Shown here piece after piece: positions 8,383 through 18,177 of a DNA stretch of 64,000 nt. The first letter of the stretch is position 1. The number at the start of each line of letters is the position of its first letter. The stretch comes from Lachnospira hominis (ex Liu et al. 2021) (GTDB lineage Bacteria; Bacillota; Clostridia; Lachnospirales; Lachnospiraceae), in NCBI RefSeq assembly GCF_014287955.1, contig NZ_JACOPD010000006.1, positions 62,001 through 126,000 on the forward strand, in the 5' to 3' direction. The notes under the pieces were generated by a model. The model saw nothing but the letters and a program-made list of their open reading frames with translations, was not told the origin of the DNA and did no database searches. The position numbers and the translations under genes are program-made.

Positions 8383-8487
8383 ATAAGTTTTTTGATATTT
8401 TATAGTTTAATGAAATAAAATGATAATCCTGCCGGAGTTTAAACAGGAATTAAATAAAAACAGAATGAGATAAGGAGATTAATTTTT

Positions 8488-10158
8488 ATGAAAAGTGATA
8501 ACGTAAAAAAAGGCATGCAGCAGGCACCACACCGTTCGCTGTTTAATGCACTTGGCTTTACAAAAGAAGAGATGGATAAGCCATTAGTTGGTATTGTAAG
8601 TTCATATAATGAGATTGTTCCGGGACATATGAACCTTGATAAGATTGTTAATGCTGTTAAGCTTGGTGTTGCTGAAGCTGGCGGCGTTCCTGTTGTATTT
8701 CCTGCAATCGCAGTATGTGATGGTATTGCAATGGGACATGTAGGAATGAAATATTCTCTTGTTACAAGAGACCTTATTGCAGATTCTACAGAATGTATGG
8801 CTACAGCACATCAGTTTGATGCACTTGTTATGGTACCTAACTGTGACAAGAATGTACCTGGACTTCTTATGGCAGCAGCAAGAATTAATGTTCCTACTGT
8901 ATTTGTCAGTGGCGGTCCAATGCTTGCAGGACATGTGGGTGGCAGAAAGAGAAGTCTTTCATCAATGTTTGAGGCAGTTGGCTCTTATGCAGCAGGTACA
9001 ATGACAGAAGAACAGGTAAGAGAATACGAAGAAAAAGTATGTCCTACATGTGGTTCATGTTCAGGCATGTATACAGCAAATTCTATGAACTGTCTTACAG
9101 AGGCTCTCGGTATGGGACTTCGCGGCAATGGTACAATACCGGCTGTATATTCTGACAGAATCAGACTTGCAAAACATGCAGGTATGGCAGTTATGGATAT
9201 GCTTAAAAAAGATATCCGTCCAAGAGATATTATGACAAAAGATGCAATTCTTAATGCTCTTACAGTTGATATGGCACTTGGATGCTCTACAAACAGTATG
9301 CTTCATCTTCCTGCTATTGCACATGAAGTGGGCTTTGATTTTGATATTAAGTTCGCAAATGAAATAAGTGAAAAGACACCTAACCTCTGTCATCTTGCAC
9401 CGGCTGGTCCTACATATATGGAAGACTTAAATGAAGCAGGTGGTGTATATGCAGTTATGAAAGAACTTGCAGATATTGGACTTTTACATACAGACTGTAT
9501 GACTGTAACAGGTAAGACTGTCGGTGAGAATATTGCAAATGCAGTAAATCTTAATCCGGAAGTTATCCGTACAGTTGATAATCCATACAGTAAGACAGGC
9601 GGTCTTGCTGTTCTTTCTGGAAATCTTGCTCCTGACGGAAGTGTTGTTAAGCGTTCAGCAGTAGTAGAGGAAATGATGGTACATGAAGGTCCTGCAAGAG
9701 TATTTGACAGTGAAGAAGATGCAATTGCAGCTATTAAGGGTGGAAAGATTGTAGCAGGTGATGTTGTTGTAATCAGATATGAAGGTCCTAAAGGTGGCCC
9801 TGGTATGAGAGAAATGCTTAATCCTACATCAGCGATTGCAGGTATGGGGCTTGGTTCAAGCGTTGCCCTTATCACAGACGGAAGATTTTCAGGTGCAAGC
9901 CGCGGAGCTTCTATCGGACATGTATCTCCGGAAGCAGCAGTCGGTGGTCCTATTGCACTTGTTGAAGAGGGCGATGTAATAAGCATTAATATTCCGGAAT
10001 TGAAGCTTGAACTCAAGGTTTCAGATGAGGAGCTTGCAGCAAGAAAAGCTAAATGGCAGCCAAGAGAACCTAAAGTCACAACAGGTTATCTCAGAAGATA
10101 TGCTTCTATGGTTACATCAGGTAACAGAGGTGCAATTTTACAGACTCCTGATAAATAA
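8488..10158 (+). CDS. ilvD: Dihydroxy-acid dehydratase
   Basis: IlvD dehydrates 2,3-dihydroxy-isovalerate and -methylvalerate to the 2-oxo acids that lead to valine and isoleucine. The 556-residue protein has the expected length and the iron-sulfur cluster cysteines in P-N-C-D-K-N-V-P-G (Cys119) and [10 protein letters not shown] (from residue 185). The glycine-rich G-R-F-S-G-A-S-R-G block and [12 protein letters not shown] are also typical. An AAGGAG site is present upstream. ilvB follows after 36 bases. A long open frame on the opposite strand here is only a codon-bias shadow. Confidence 0.96.
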   Translation: MKSDNVKKGMQQAPHRSLFNALGFTKEEMDKPLVGIVSSYNEIVPGHMNLDKIVNAVKLGVAEAGGVPVVFPAIAVCDGIAMGHVGMKYSLVTRDLIADSTECMATAHQFDALVMVPNCDKNVPGLLMAAARINVPTVFVSGGPMLAGHVGGRKRSLSSMFEAVGSYAAGTMTEEQVREYEEKVCPTCGSCSGMYTANSMNCLTEALGMGLRGNGTIPAVYSDRIRLAKHAGMAVMDMLKKDIRPRDIMTKDAILNALTVDMALGCSTNSMLHLPAIAHEVGFDFDIKFANEISEKTPNLCHLAPAGPTYMEDLNEAGGVYAVMKELADIGLLHTDCMTVTGKTVGENIANAVNLNPEVIRTVDNPYSKTGGLAVLSGNLAPDGSVVKRSAVVEEMMVHEGPARVFDSEEDAIAAIKGGKIVAGDVVVIRYEGPKGGPGMREMLNPTSAIAGMGLGSSVALITDGRFSGASRGASIGHVSPEAAVGGPIALVEEGDVISINIPELKLELKVSDEELAARKAKWQPREPKVTTGYLRRYASMVTSGNRGAILQTPDK

Positions 10159-10194
10159 AGAGGGTAATATTTTATTGAAAGGATGAACGGCCAA

Positions 10195-11886
10195 ATGAAG
10201 TTAAATGGTTCAGAAATAATTGTTGAATGTTTAAAAGAACAGGGTGTAGATACAGTATTCGGTTATCCGGGCGGTGCTATTTTAAATGTATATGATGCAC
10301 TTTATAAACACTCTGATGAGATTACACATATACTTACATCACATGAGCAGGGTGCTGCACATGCGGCAGACGGATATGCAAGAGCTACAGGCAAAGTAGG
10401 TGTATGCTTTGCAACATCAGGTCCTGGTGCAACCAACCTTGTAACAGGTATAGCGACATCTTATATGGATTCAACTCCTGTTGTTGCAATTACATGTAAT
10501 GTAACAGTTTCACTTCTTGGAAAAGACAGTTTTCAGGAGATAGATATCCAGGGTGTTACAATGCCTATTACAAAACATAATTTTATTGTAAAAGATGTAA
10601 ACACACTTGCAGATACAATCCGTAAGGCATTCAGAATAGCACAGGAGGGAAGACCGGGGCCTGTACTTATTGATGTAACAAAAGATGCAACTGCTGCGGA
10701 GTGTGATTATGTAAAGGAGACACCAAAGCTGATTGAAAGAAAGACAGAGTCAATACGTGAAGAGGATATTGACACAGTCACAGAGATGATTGCACAGGCA
10801 AAGAAACCATTTGTATTTGTCGGAGGCGGTGTTGTACTTTCAGGTGCTTCAGAAGAACTTGCACGCTTTGTACATAAAATAGATGCTCCTGTAGCTGATT
10901 CACTTATGGGAAAAGGTGCATTTGATAATTCAGATCCACTCTATACAGGTATGCTTGGCATGCATGGTACAAAGACATCTAATTACGGTGTTTCAGAATG
11001 TGACCTTCTTATTGCAATTGGTGCAAGATTTTCGGACAGAGTCACAGGTAATGCGTCTAAGTTTGCAAGCAATGCAAAAATTATTCATTTTGATGTTGAT
11101 GCAGCTGAAATTAATAAAAATATTAAAACAGATGCATGCGTAATAGGAGATGCACTTGAAGTCTTAAAACGTGTTAATTCAAAGATTGGACAGCTTGAGC
11201 ATCATGAATGGATTGAGCACATCAAAGAACTTAAAGAAAAGTACCCTATGCGTTACAGAAAAGATTGTCTTAACGGACCTTATATTATGGAGACAATCAA
11301 TGAGATTACAGACAGTAATGCTATTATTGCAACAGATGTAGGACAGCACCAGATGTGGGCTGCACAGCATTATACATACAAACAGCCAAGAACACTTATA
11401 ACATCAGGTGGTCTTGGAACTATGGGATTCGGTCTTGGTGCTGCTATAGGTGCAAAAGTTGGCCGTAAGGATAAAGTTGTAATTAATATTGCAGGTGATG
11501 GCTGCTTCAGAATGAATATGAATGAAATAGCAACAGCGACACGTTACAATATTCCTGTTATTGAGATTATATTTAATAATCATGTACTTGGAATGGTTCG
11601 TCAGTGGCAGGATTTATTCTATGGAAAGCGTTATTCTTCGACGGTTCTTGATGATACGGTTGATTTTGTGAAAGTTTCTGAAGGCCTTGGTGCGAAAGGT
11701 TACAGAGTTTCATCAATTGAAGAATTTAAAGCGGCACTCAAAGAAGCTATAGAATTAAATATACCTTGTGTAATTGACTGTCTTATTGACAGGGAAGACA
11801 AGGTATTTCCAATGGTTTCACCTGGAGCTGCAATCTCTGAAGCTTTTGATAGACAGGATTTGGAAAATAAAAACAAAAATAACTAA
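10195..11886 (+). CDS. ilvB: Acetolactate synthase, large (catalytic) subunit
   Basis: A thiamine-diphosphate enzyme that condenses two pyruvates, or pyruvate with 2-oxobutyrate, in the first common step of branched-chain synthesis. Residues 1-563 include the N-terminal Y-P-G-G-A-I-L-N and S-H-E-Q-G-A-A-H-A-A-D-G-Y-A-R-A block with the catalytic glutamate. The C-terminal thiamine-diphosphate motif starts at G-D-G-C-F-R-M-N and continues to F-N-N-H. I start at the second ATG (10195) because GAAAGGA is about 11 bases upstream, while the ATG at 10183 overlaps that site. No small regulatory subunit (ilvN) follows here; the next gene is serC after a promoter. Confidence 0.95.
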   Translation: MKLNGSEIIVECLKEQGVDTVFGYPGGAILNVYDALYKHSDEITHILTSHEQGAAHAADGYARATGKVGVCFATSGPGATNLVTGIATSYMDSTPVVAITCNVTVSLLGKDSFQEIDIQGVTMPITKHNFIVKDVNTLADTIRKAFRIAQEGRPGPVLIDVTKDATAAECDYVKETPKLIERKTESIREEDIDTVTEMIAQAKKPFVFVGGGVVLSGASEELARFVHKIDAPVADSLMGKGAFDNSDPLYTGMLGMHGTKTSNYGVSECDLLIAIGARFSDRVTGNASKFASNAKIIHFDVDAAEINKNIKTDACVIGDALEVLKRVNSKIGQLEHHEWIEHIKELKEKYPMRYRKDCLNGPYIMETINEITDSNAIIATDVGQHQMWAAQHYTYKQPRTLITSGGLGTMGFGLGAAIGAKVGRKDKVVINIAGDGCFRMNMNEIATATRYNIPVIEIIFNNHVLGMVRQWQDLFYGKRYSSTVLDDTVDFVKVSEGLGAKGYRVSSIEEFKAALKEAIELNIPCVIDCLIDREDKVFPMVSPGAAISEAFDRQDLENKNKNN

Positions 11887-11954
11887 AGAATATTACGTAT
11901 ATAGAAGAGATTACTAAATAAAAGAACAAAAGAATATTAATAGAGAATGAATTG

Positions 11955-11983
11955 TTGACATACAATAAAGATTGTCATAAAAT
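11955..11983 (+). promoter_or_regulatory. Predicted sigma-A promoter of serC-serA
   Basis: A perfect -35 TTGACA (11955-11960) and -10 TAAAAT (11978-11983) are 17 bases apart, about 85 bases before the serC start. The spacer and flanks contain a loose dyad (TGACA and TGTCA), which could be an operator. Confidence 0.7.
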
Positions 11984-12067
11984 GTCTATTAATTATTAAA
12001 TTAAAAGCTTAGTTGAGACATATTTTATAATAGTGATTTCAACAGGCTGAATAATAGGAGGAAGAAA

Positions 12068-13153
12068 TTGGCAAGAGTTTATAATTTTAGCGCAGGTCCG
12101 GCAGTATTACCGGAAGAGGTATTGAAGGAAGCAGCAGCAGAGATGCTTGATTACAAGGGAAGCGGCCAGTCAGTTATGGAGATGAGCCATCGTTCCAAAG
12201 TATACGACAATATCATTAAAGAAGCTGAAGCTGATTTAAGAGATTTGTTGGATATTCCGGATAATTACAAGGTATTATTTCTTCAGGGCGGTGCGTCGCA
12301 GTTCTTTGCAGAGGTTCCTATGAATCTTATGAAGAATAAGAAAGCAGCATATATTATAACAGGACAGTGGGCTAAGAAAGCATACCAGGAAGCTAAGATT
12401 TATGGTGATGCAATTGCCGTTGCTTCTTCAGAAGACAAAACATATTCATATATCCCGGATTGTTCAGATCTTGACATTCCGGAAGATGCAGATTATGTAT
12501 ATATTTGCGAAAATAATACAATTTATGGTACTAAATATAAGAAGCTTCCTGATACAAAGGGACATATTCTTGTATCTGATGTTTCATCTTGTTTCTTATC
12601 AGAACCTATGGATGTTACAAAGTATGGCGTTGTATATGGCGGCGTTCAGAAAAATATCGGACCAGCAGGTGTTGTTATCGCAATTATAAGAGAGGATTTA
12701 ATTACAGATGATGTTCTTCCTGGAACTCCTACAATGCTTAAATGGAAGACACAGGCAGATGCTGATTCACTTTATAATACACCTCCATGCTATAATATTT
12801 ATATCTGTGGCAAGGTATTTAAGTGGATTAAGAAGATGGGTGGACTTTCAGCTATGAAAGAACACAATGAGAAGAAAGCAAAGATTCTTTATGATTTCCT
12901 TGATGAGAGCAAGCTTTTCAATGGAACAGTTGTAAAAGAAGATCGTTCACTTATGAATGTTCCTTTTGTAACAGGAGATAAAGAACTTGATACTAAGTTT
13001 GTTGAAGAAGCAACAAAGGCAGGTTTTGTAAATCTTAAAGGACACAGAACTGTTGGCGGTATGAGAGCTTCTATCTACAATGCTATGCCAATCGAAGGTG
13101 TAGAGAAACTTGTTGAGTTCATGAAGAAGTTTGAAAAGGAGAATACAAAATAA
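12068..13153 (+). CDS. serC: 3-phosphoserine aminotransferase
   Basis: SerC transfers an amino group from glutamate to 3-phosphohydroxypyruvate in serine synthesis; it also acts in pyridoxal phosphate synthesis in some bacteria. The start is a TTG with a strong AGGAGG 5 bases upstream, giving the classic opening A-R-V-Y-N-F-S-A-G-P-A-V-L-P. The 361 residues include F-L-Q-G-G-A-S-Q-F near residue 75 and the pyridoxal-phosphate lysine in G-G-V-Q-K-N-I-G-P-A-G (Lys195). The stop overlaps the serA start by one base, so both are made from one message. Confidence 0.96.
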   Translation: MARVYNFSAGPAVLPEEVLKEAAAEMLDYKGSGQSVMEMSHRSKVYDNIIKEAEADLRDLLDIPDNYKVLFLQGGASQFFAEVPMNLMKNKKAAYIITGQWAKKAYQEAKIYGDAIAVASSEDKTYSYIPDCSDLDIPEDADYVYICENNTIYGTKYKKLPDTKGHILVSDVSSCFLSEPMDVTKYGVVYGGVQKNIGPAGVVIAIIREDLITDDVLPGTPTMLKWKTQADADSLYNTPPCYNIYICGKVFKWIKKMGGLSAMKEHNEKKAKILYDFLDESKLFNGTVVKEDRSLMNVPFVTGDKELDTKFVEEATKAGFVNLKGHRTVGGMRASIYNAMPIEGVEKLVEFMKKFEKENTK

Positions 13154-14316
13154 TGGTAAACGTTAATTGCTTAAATAATATTGCGTCAGTTGGCCTTGAT
13201 TTATTTTCAGATGATTATAATACAGAAAGCAGTTTTGAAGATGCACAGGCAGTACTTGTAAGAAGTGCTAAAATGCATGATATGGAACTTGGTGATAACC
13301 TTCTTGCAATTGCAAGAGCCGGTGCAGGTGTTAATAATATCCCTCTTGATAAATGTGCTGAGTCGGGTATTGTTGTATTTAATACACCGGGTGCTAATGC
13401 CAATGCTGTTAAAGAGCAGGTACTTGCAGCAATGCTTCTTGCATCGAGAGATTTAATCGGCGGTAACGAATGGGTTAAAGCAAATAAGGATGATGCTGAT
13501 ATTGCAAAGGCTACAGAGAAAGCCAAGAAGGCATTTGCAGGTCAGGAAATCAAAGGTAAAAAGCTTGGTGTAATCGGACTTGGTGCTATTGGACAGCTTG
13601 TTGCCAATGCGGCAATTGCACTTGGTATGGAAGTATACGGATATGATCCATATCTTTCAGTAAATGCAGCATGGAATCTTTCAAGTGAAGTTAAACATAT
13701 TGTCAATGTTGAAGATATATATAAAGAATGCAATTACATTACAGTTCATGTTCCGGCACTTGACAGTACAAAGGGAATGATTAATAAAGAAGCATTCGAT
13801 ATGATGCAGGACGGAACTATTATTATCAACTGTGCAAGAGATGTACTTGTTGATGAGAAAGCTATCGGTGAAGCATTAAAGTCTGGCAGAGTTAAGAAGT
13901 ATGTAACAGATTTTCCTAACCCTGTTACAGCTGGAATGGAAGGTGCAATTGTTCTTCCTCATCTTGGTGCTTCAACAGCAGAAGCAGAAGATAATTGTGC
14001 AATTATGGCTGTAAAAGAGCTTCGTAACTACATTGAGAATGGTAATATAGTTAATTCAGTAAACTATCCTGCATGTGACATGGGTGTATGCACATCAGCC
14101 GGCAGAGTAGCTGTATGCCATAAGAATGTACCGGCTATAATCAGCAAGATTACATCTGTTATGGGAGATGAAGGTATTAACATTGAAGAGATGGCTAATA
14201 AGTCAAGAGGTGACTATGCATATTCAATGCTTGATATAAGTGAGTCTGCATCTGAGACAGTAGTTGACAAACTTGCATCTATTGAAGGTGTTATTAAGGT
14301 AAGAGTTATAAAGTAA
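13153..14316 (+). CDS. serA: D-3-phosphoglycerate dehydrogenase
   Basis: Catalyses the first committed step of serine synthesis, oxidation of 3-phosphoglycerate with NAD. The 387 residues carry the NAD-binding G-L-G-A-I-G motif near residue 142, the N-C-A-R-D active-site arginine region and the L-P-H-L-G-A-S-T block with the catalytic histidine. The last 70 or so residues form a single ACT domain, the usual site for serine feedback. The substrate-binding N-terminal lobe lacks the extra domain of long-type SerA. It is coupled to serC and followed by a strong terminator. Confidence 0.94.
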   Translation: MVNVNCLNNIASVGLDLFSDDYNTESSFEDAQAVLVRSAKMHDMELGDNLLAIARAGAGVNNIPLDKCAESGIVVFNTPGANANAVKEQVLAAMLLASRDLIGGNEWVKANKDDADIAKATEKAKKAFAGQEIKGKKLGVIGLGAIGQLVANAAIALGMEVYGYDPYLSVNAAWNLSSEVKHIVNVEDIYKECNYITVHVPALDSTKGMINKEAFDMMQDGTIIINCARDVLVDEKAIGEALKSGRVKKYVTDFPNPVTAGMEGAIVLPHLGASTAEAEDNCAIMAVKELRNYIENGNIVNSVNYPACDMGVCTSAGRVAVCHKNVPAIISKITSVMGDEGINIEEMANKSRGDYAYSMLDISESASETVVDKLASIEGVIKVRVIK

Positions 14317-14342
14317 TATTTTGCAATTGTTTATTGTAATTA

Positions 14343-14390
14343 AAAAACGGATGTTTGAAAATTAAAATATTTCTTTCATCCGTTTTTCTT
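14343..14390 (+). terminator. Rho-independent terminator after serA
   Basis: AAAAACGGATG (14343-14353) pairs with CATCCGTTTTT (14377-14387), so the stem's own 3' arm ends in a T-run. The position just after serA fits the end of the serCA transcript. Confidence 0.85.
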
Positions 14391-14417
14391 TATTTATAAA
14401 GTATTTTGTTGTAAAAT
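14389..14417 (+). promoter_or_regulatory. Possible promoter of the chemoreceptor gene
   Basis: TTTATT (14389-14394) and TAAAAT (14412-14417) have a 17-base spacer, directly after the serA terminator and 43 bases before the chemoreceptor start. I do not see a good SigD (TAAA-N15-GCCGATA) site. Confidence 0.4.
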
Positions 14418-14459
14418 ATATTTATGTATTTTCTTATAAATAACAAGGAGGAGTTATAT

Positions 14460-16034
14460 ATGGGAGCAATAGAGCAAAAAATACAGGATAAATCTCAAAA
14501 AATTAATGAGAAGCATGAACAGATACAGGAAGCTGCGAAGAAAGGTATGGATAAGATTGTAGATAAGATTGAGTCACAGTCGGAGATGGCCAGATGTAAC
14601 AAAGTCGGAATAGTATGCCATACTATAGTTTCAGTTGCTATAGGTATTGCATATTTAGCTGAATTTGCAAAAGGAAGCAGGACATTATTATATGTATTGC
14701 TTACTATTGTAATAGGAATTGCTTCACCAGTAGCGGAGTGGATTGTATATAAAAAAGATAAGAATTCAACGCATATAAAGCATTTTATAGGATATGGCTT
14801 TGCAATATTTTATATTTTCATAATGTTTACCACAAATAATAAACTTGTATTTACATATGTAATTCCAATGCTTATAGCAATCACAGTATATAATGATTAT
14901 AAATATTCAATTCCTATTAATACAGGTGTTATAATTATTAACATTGCACAGGTTGTATTATTTCTTGCAAACGGAACATATACAATGAGCGATACTGCAT
15001 CAATTGAGATACAGGTGCTTGTTATTGTATTGATTTCACTTTACTGTATGTATACATCAAAAACACTTGAAATTAATAGCGTAGTAAAATTAAAACAGAT
15101 TGAGAAACAGAGCCGCGAAACAGAAAGAATACTTAATAATACAATGGAAATTTCAGGTAAAATGGCTGCTGATATTGAAAATGTAAACAGCAAAATTTTA
15201 TCACTTGGTGAATCTATTAATGCGACAAGGGAAGCTATGGCAGAAGTAAATACAGGTTCAACAGATACAGCGGATGCTGTACAGAAACAGCTTGAAATGA
15301 CTGAAAATATCCAGAATAAAGTTGATGATGTAAAGAATGGTTCACAAGAAATCACAAATAGCATCAATGATACTAAAAAAGCAGTAGATGCAGGCAATAA
15401 GAATGTGGCAATGCTTGTTAATAAAGTTAATGAGTCCGTTGAATCGGGCAATGCTGTAACCAAGCAGCTTTCGCTTCTTAATGACGATATGGCAAAGATG
15501 AATTCAATTGTTGATATTATTACTGAGATTACATCACAGACAAGCCTTCTGGCACTTAATGCAAGTATCGAGGCAGCTCGTGCCGGGGAAGCAGGAAGAG
15601 GCTTTGCAGTTGTTGCTTCCGAAATTTCAAAAATGGCAGATGAGACACAGAATGCAACTGTAAAAATTACAGACATGATTACAAATATTTCAGATGTAAT
15701 TAAGAATGTTGTAGATGTTACGGGTCAGATGGTTGAGATGATAAAGGAAGAGGATGCTGCTACAAAAGAAACAGCAGCAAGCTTTTCAATAATTGAAAAT
15801 AATACAGGAAAAATTCTTATTAATGCCGAATCACTTACAAATATTGTAAATGGACTCAGTGAAGCTAATAAGAAGATTGTTGACAGCGTTTCAACTGTTT
15901 CGGCTATCACAGAAGAAGTTGCAGCCCATGCAAGTGATACATTTGCAGTAAGCGAGCAAAACAATGCAACAATAAATGAAATCATATCTATATCTAATGA
16001 ATTGAAGGTATTGACTGATAAACTTAATGCCTGA
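14460..16034 (+). CDS. Methyl-accepting chemotaxis protein with six-helix membrane domain
   Basis: A chemoreceptor that would signal to CheA/CheW. The ATG at 14460 has AAGGAGG 8 bases upstream, giving 524 residues. A charged N-terminal amphipathic stretch (1-45) precedes about six hydrophobic helices (roughly 47-204) with very short loops. There is therefore no large extracellular ligand domain, unlike the common two-helix receptors. The cytoplasmic part contains the highly conserved hairpin tip near residues 357-395 ([24 protein letters not shown]). The gene sits alone between serA and DUF1015 and probably has its own promoter. The stimulus cannot be read from the sequence. Confidence 0.9.
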   Translation: MGAIEQKIQDKSQKINEKHEQIQEAAKKGMDKIVDKIESQSEMARCNKVGIVCHTIVSVAIGIAYLAEFAKGSRTLLYVLLTIVIGIASPVAEWIVYKKDKNSTHIKHFIGYGFAIFYIFIMFTTNNKLVFTYVIPMLIAITVYNDYKYSIPINTGVIIINIAQVVLFLANGTYTMSDTASIEIQVLVIVLISLYCMYTSKTLEINSVVKLKQIEKQSRETERILNNTMEISGKMAADIENVNSKILSLGESINATREAMAEVNTGSTDTADAVQKQLEMTENIQNKVDDVKNGSQEITNSINDTKKAVDAGNKNVAMLVNKVNESVESGNAVTKQLSLLNDDMAKMNSIVDIITEITSQTSLLALNASIEAARAGEAGRGFAVVASEISKMADETQNATVKITDMITNISDVIKNVVDVTGQMVEMIKEEDAATKETAASFSIIENNTGKILINAESLTNIVNGLSEANKKIVDSVSTVSAITEEVAAHASDTFAVSEQNNATINEIISISNELKVLTDKLNA

Positions 16035-16077
16035 TTTTTAAAGAAAAATAATTATAAGCAGGAAAAGGAGAAAAGTA

Positions 16078-17310
16078 ATGGCATTAATTAAACCGTTTGA
16101 ATGTGTAAGACCTAATGAAAAAGATGCGGCAAGAGTAGCAGCACTTCCTTATGATGTATACAACAGACAGGAAGCTGTTTGTGAGGTTAAAAGAGAGCCG
16201 TTGTCTTTCCTTAAAATCGACAGAGCAGAGACACAGTTCGATGATTCTACAGATACATATGCTCCTGAAGTTTATGCAAAAGCAAAAGAATTATTTGAAG
16301 AAGCTCTGGCTGATAAAACATTTATAACAGATACAGATAAGACATATTATATATATGCACTTACAATGGACAAAAGAACACAGACCGGTATAGTTGCATG
16401 TGCATCTATTGATGATTATCTTAATAATGTAATAAAGAAACATGAAAATACAAGAGCTGATAAAGAAGTTGACAGAATAACACATGTTGATACATTAAGT
16501 GCCCAGACAGGACCTATTTTCCTGGCTTACAGAGCTGACAGTGTAATAAATGATGCTGTTAAAAAGACTAAGGAGAATAAAGCATTATATGATTTTATAT
16601 CTCCTGACGGAATACGCCATCAGGTCTGGAAAATGACAGATATAACACTTGTTGAAAATGTTAGAAAGGCATTTGAAGGAATTGATTCTGTTTACATTGC
16701 TGACGGACATCACAGAGCAGCTTCTGCAGTAAAAGTAGGATTGAAGAGAAGACGGGAAAATCCGGGATATACAGGTAATGAAGAATTTAATTATTTTCTG
16801 TCCGTGCTTTTTCCTGATGAAGAATTGATGATTCTTCCATATAACAGGGTTGTTAAAGATCTGAATGGATATACACAGGAAGAATTTTTAAATAAGATTA
16901 AAGAAAAATTTGATATGGCTGAGAGTGATAGGCAGGTATCACCTGATAAAAAAGGAACATTTGGTATGTATCTTGGTGGAAAATGGTACAAGCTTACAGC
17001 ACATAAAGATATTATGTCAGATGATCCGGTTGATGGGCTTGATGTTGCGGTTTTGCAGGACAATCTGCTTGCACCTGTACTTGGAATAGGTGATCCAAAG
17101 ACAGATAAGAGAATTGATTTTGTCGGTGGAATAAGAGGACTTTCAGAACTTGAGAAAAGATGCAGGGAGGATTGTGTAGTCGCATTTTCTATGTATGCAA
17201 CATCTATAGCAGAACTTTTTGCAGTTGCTGATGCAGGAAAGTTAATGCCGCCAAAGTCAACATGGTTTGAACCAAAATTAAGAAGTGGATTGTTTATTCA
17301 CAGGATATAA
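16078..17310 (+). CDS. DUF1015 family protein
   Basis: A 410-residue cytosolic protein of the DUF1015 (HTH/phosphotransferase-adjacent) family. It shows the early P-Y-D-V-Y family block near residue 25, the conserved Y-I-A-D-G-H-H-R-A-A motif around residue 205, and a C-terminal P-P-K-S-T-W-F-E-P-K block. In many Clostridia this gene follows serC-serA directly, suggesting a link to serine metabolism, but no activity is proven to my knowledge. Here a chemoreceptor gene lies between serA and this gene. AAAGGAG precedes the ATG. Confidence 0.85.
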   Translation: MALIKPFECVRPNEKDAARVAALPYDVYNRQEAVCEVKREPLSFLKIDRAETQFDDSTDTYAPEVYAKAKELFEEALADKTFITDTDKTYYIYALTMDKRTQTGIVACASIDDYLNNVIKKHENTRADKEVDRITHVDTLSAQTGPIFLAYRADSVINDAVKKTKENKALYDFISPDGIRHQVWKMTDITLVENVRKAFEGIDSVYIADGHHRAASAVKVGLKRRRENPGYTGNEEFNYFLSVLFPDEELMILPYNRVVKDLNGYTQEEFLNKIKEKFDMAESDRQVSPDKKGTFGMYLGGKWYKLTAHKDIMSDDPVDGLDVAVLQDNLLAPVLGIGDPKTDKRIDFVGGIRGLSELEKRCREDCVVAFSMYATSIAELFAVADAGKLMPPKSTWFEPKLRSGLFIHRI

Positions 17311-17328
17311 TGAAAGGTGTGCTGTTTT

Positions 17329-18177
17329 ATGATACACGAAAATATTAAAATAGATATTGATTATGAAAAACTTGGTATAAAGCACAAAGGTGCGGACGCT
17401 GTTTTTACAACGTATATAAAAGAAATGTATCCGGATTATCAGAATGTATTTGAAAGGCCGCTTGTTATAATATGTCCGGGCGGTGGATATGAGCATCATT
17501 CACCGCGTGAGGGTGAAGCTGTCGCATTAAAAATGCTTGATTTTGGCTATAACGCAGTGGTTTTAAGATACAGCCTTATGCCGGATGAATTCCCATGTGC
17601 ATTATATGAAGCAGCATATACAATTAATTATGTGAGAAATCATGCAAAAGAATGGGATATAAATCCGGATAAAATTATTATTGCAGGTTTTTCGGCAGGC
17701 GGACATGTTGCAGCAAGTCTTGCGACAATGTATGATCAGCCGGAACTTGCAGATTTTATTCAGAATGTACTTCATGTAAGTCCAAAAGAAGTAAGACCGG
17801 ACGGACTGTTGTTAGGATATCCTGTTATAACATCAGGACCTAAGGCACACAGAAAGTCTTTTGAGAGACTTCTGGGAGACAGATATGATGAACTTGTTAA
17901 GTCTGTTTCGCTGGAGGAACGTGTCAGCAGTAATACGCCAAAGACGTTTCTGTGGCATACTTTTTCAGATGGAAGCGTATCTGTGGACAATTCACTTCTT
18001 TTTGCAGAATCTTTAAAAAAAGCAGAAGTTCCGTTTGAACTTCATATATTCCCTAATGGAAATCATGGACTTGGACTTGGAACGAAAGAGACTGATACAA
18101 AGGACGGAAAACATTTTGAGCCGGAAGTATACGTCTGGACAGAACTTTTTAAAACATGGGTTGAAAAAAATATCTGA
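17329..18177 (+). CDS. Alpha/beta hydrolase, acetyl-esterase type
   Basis: A 282-residue serine hydrolase. The oxyanion region is I-C-P-G-G-G-Y near residue 45 and the nucleophile elbow is G-F-S-A-G-G-H near residue 121. A late aspartate (D-G-S-V) and a final histidine (N-G-N-H-G-L) complete a plausible triad. This pattern matches the acetyl-xylan esterase / prolyl-oligopeptidase-like esterases (Aes, dienelactone hydrolase clan). I chose the ATG at 17329 with GAAAGGTG upstream over an in-frame GTG at 17317. No signal peptide is seen, so it acts in the cytoplasm, perhaps on deacetylation of sugars or small esters. Its stop overlaps the next ORF by one base. Confidence 0.82.
   Translation: MIHENIKIDIDYEKLGIKHKGADAVFTTYIKEMYPDYQNVFERPLVIICPGGGYEHHSPREGEAVALKMLDFGYNAVVLRYSLMPDEFPCALYEAAYTINYVRNHAKEWDINPDKIIIAGFSAGGHVAASLATMYDQPELADFIQNVLHVSPKEVRPDGLLLGYPVITSGPKAHRKSFERLLGDRYDELVKSVSLEERVSSNTPKTFLWHTFSDGSVSVDNSLLFAESLKKAEVPFELHIFPNGNHGLGLGTKETDTKDGKHFEPEVYVWTELFKTWVEKNI

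Noticed and set aside
7164..8487. CodY boxes upstream of leuB and ilvD
   Set aside because: No sequence close to the AATTTTCWGAAAATT consensus is visible; direct CodY control of these genes is not supported here.
9390..10079. 229-codon open frame on the minus strand across ilvD
   Set aside because: It lies fully antisense to ilvD, has no ribosome site and no recognisable domain; it follows from codon bias.
15041..15676. 211-codon minus-strand frame inside the chemoreceptor gene
   Set aside because: A shadow of the coiled-coil codon pattern, with Ser/Leu-rich low-complexity translation.
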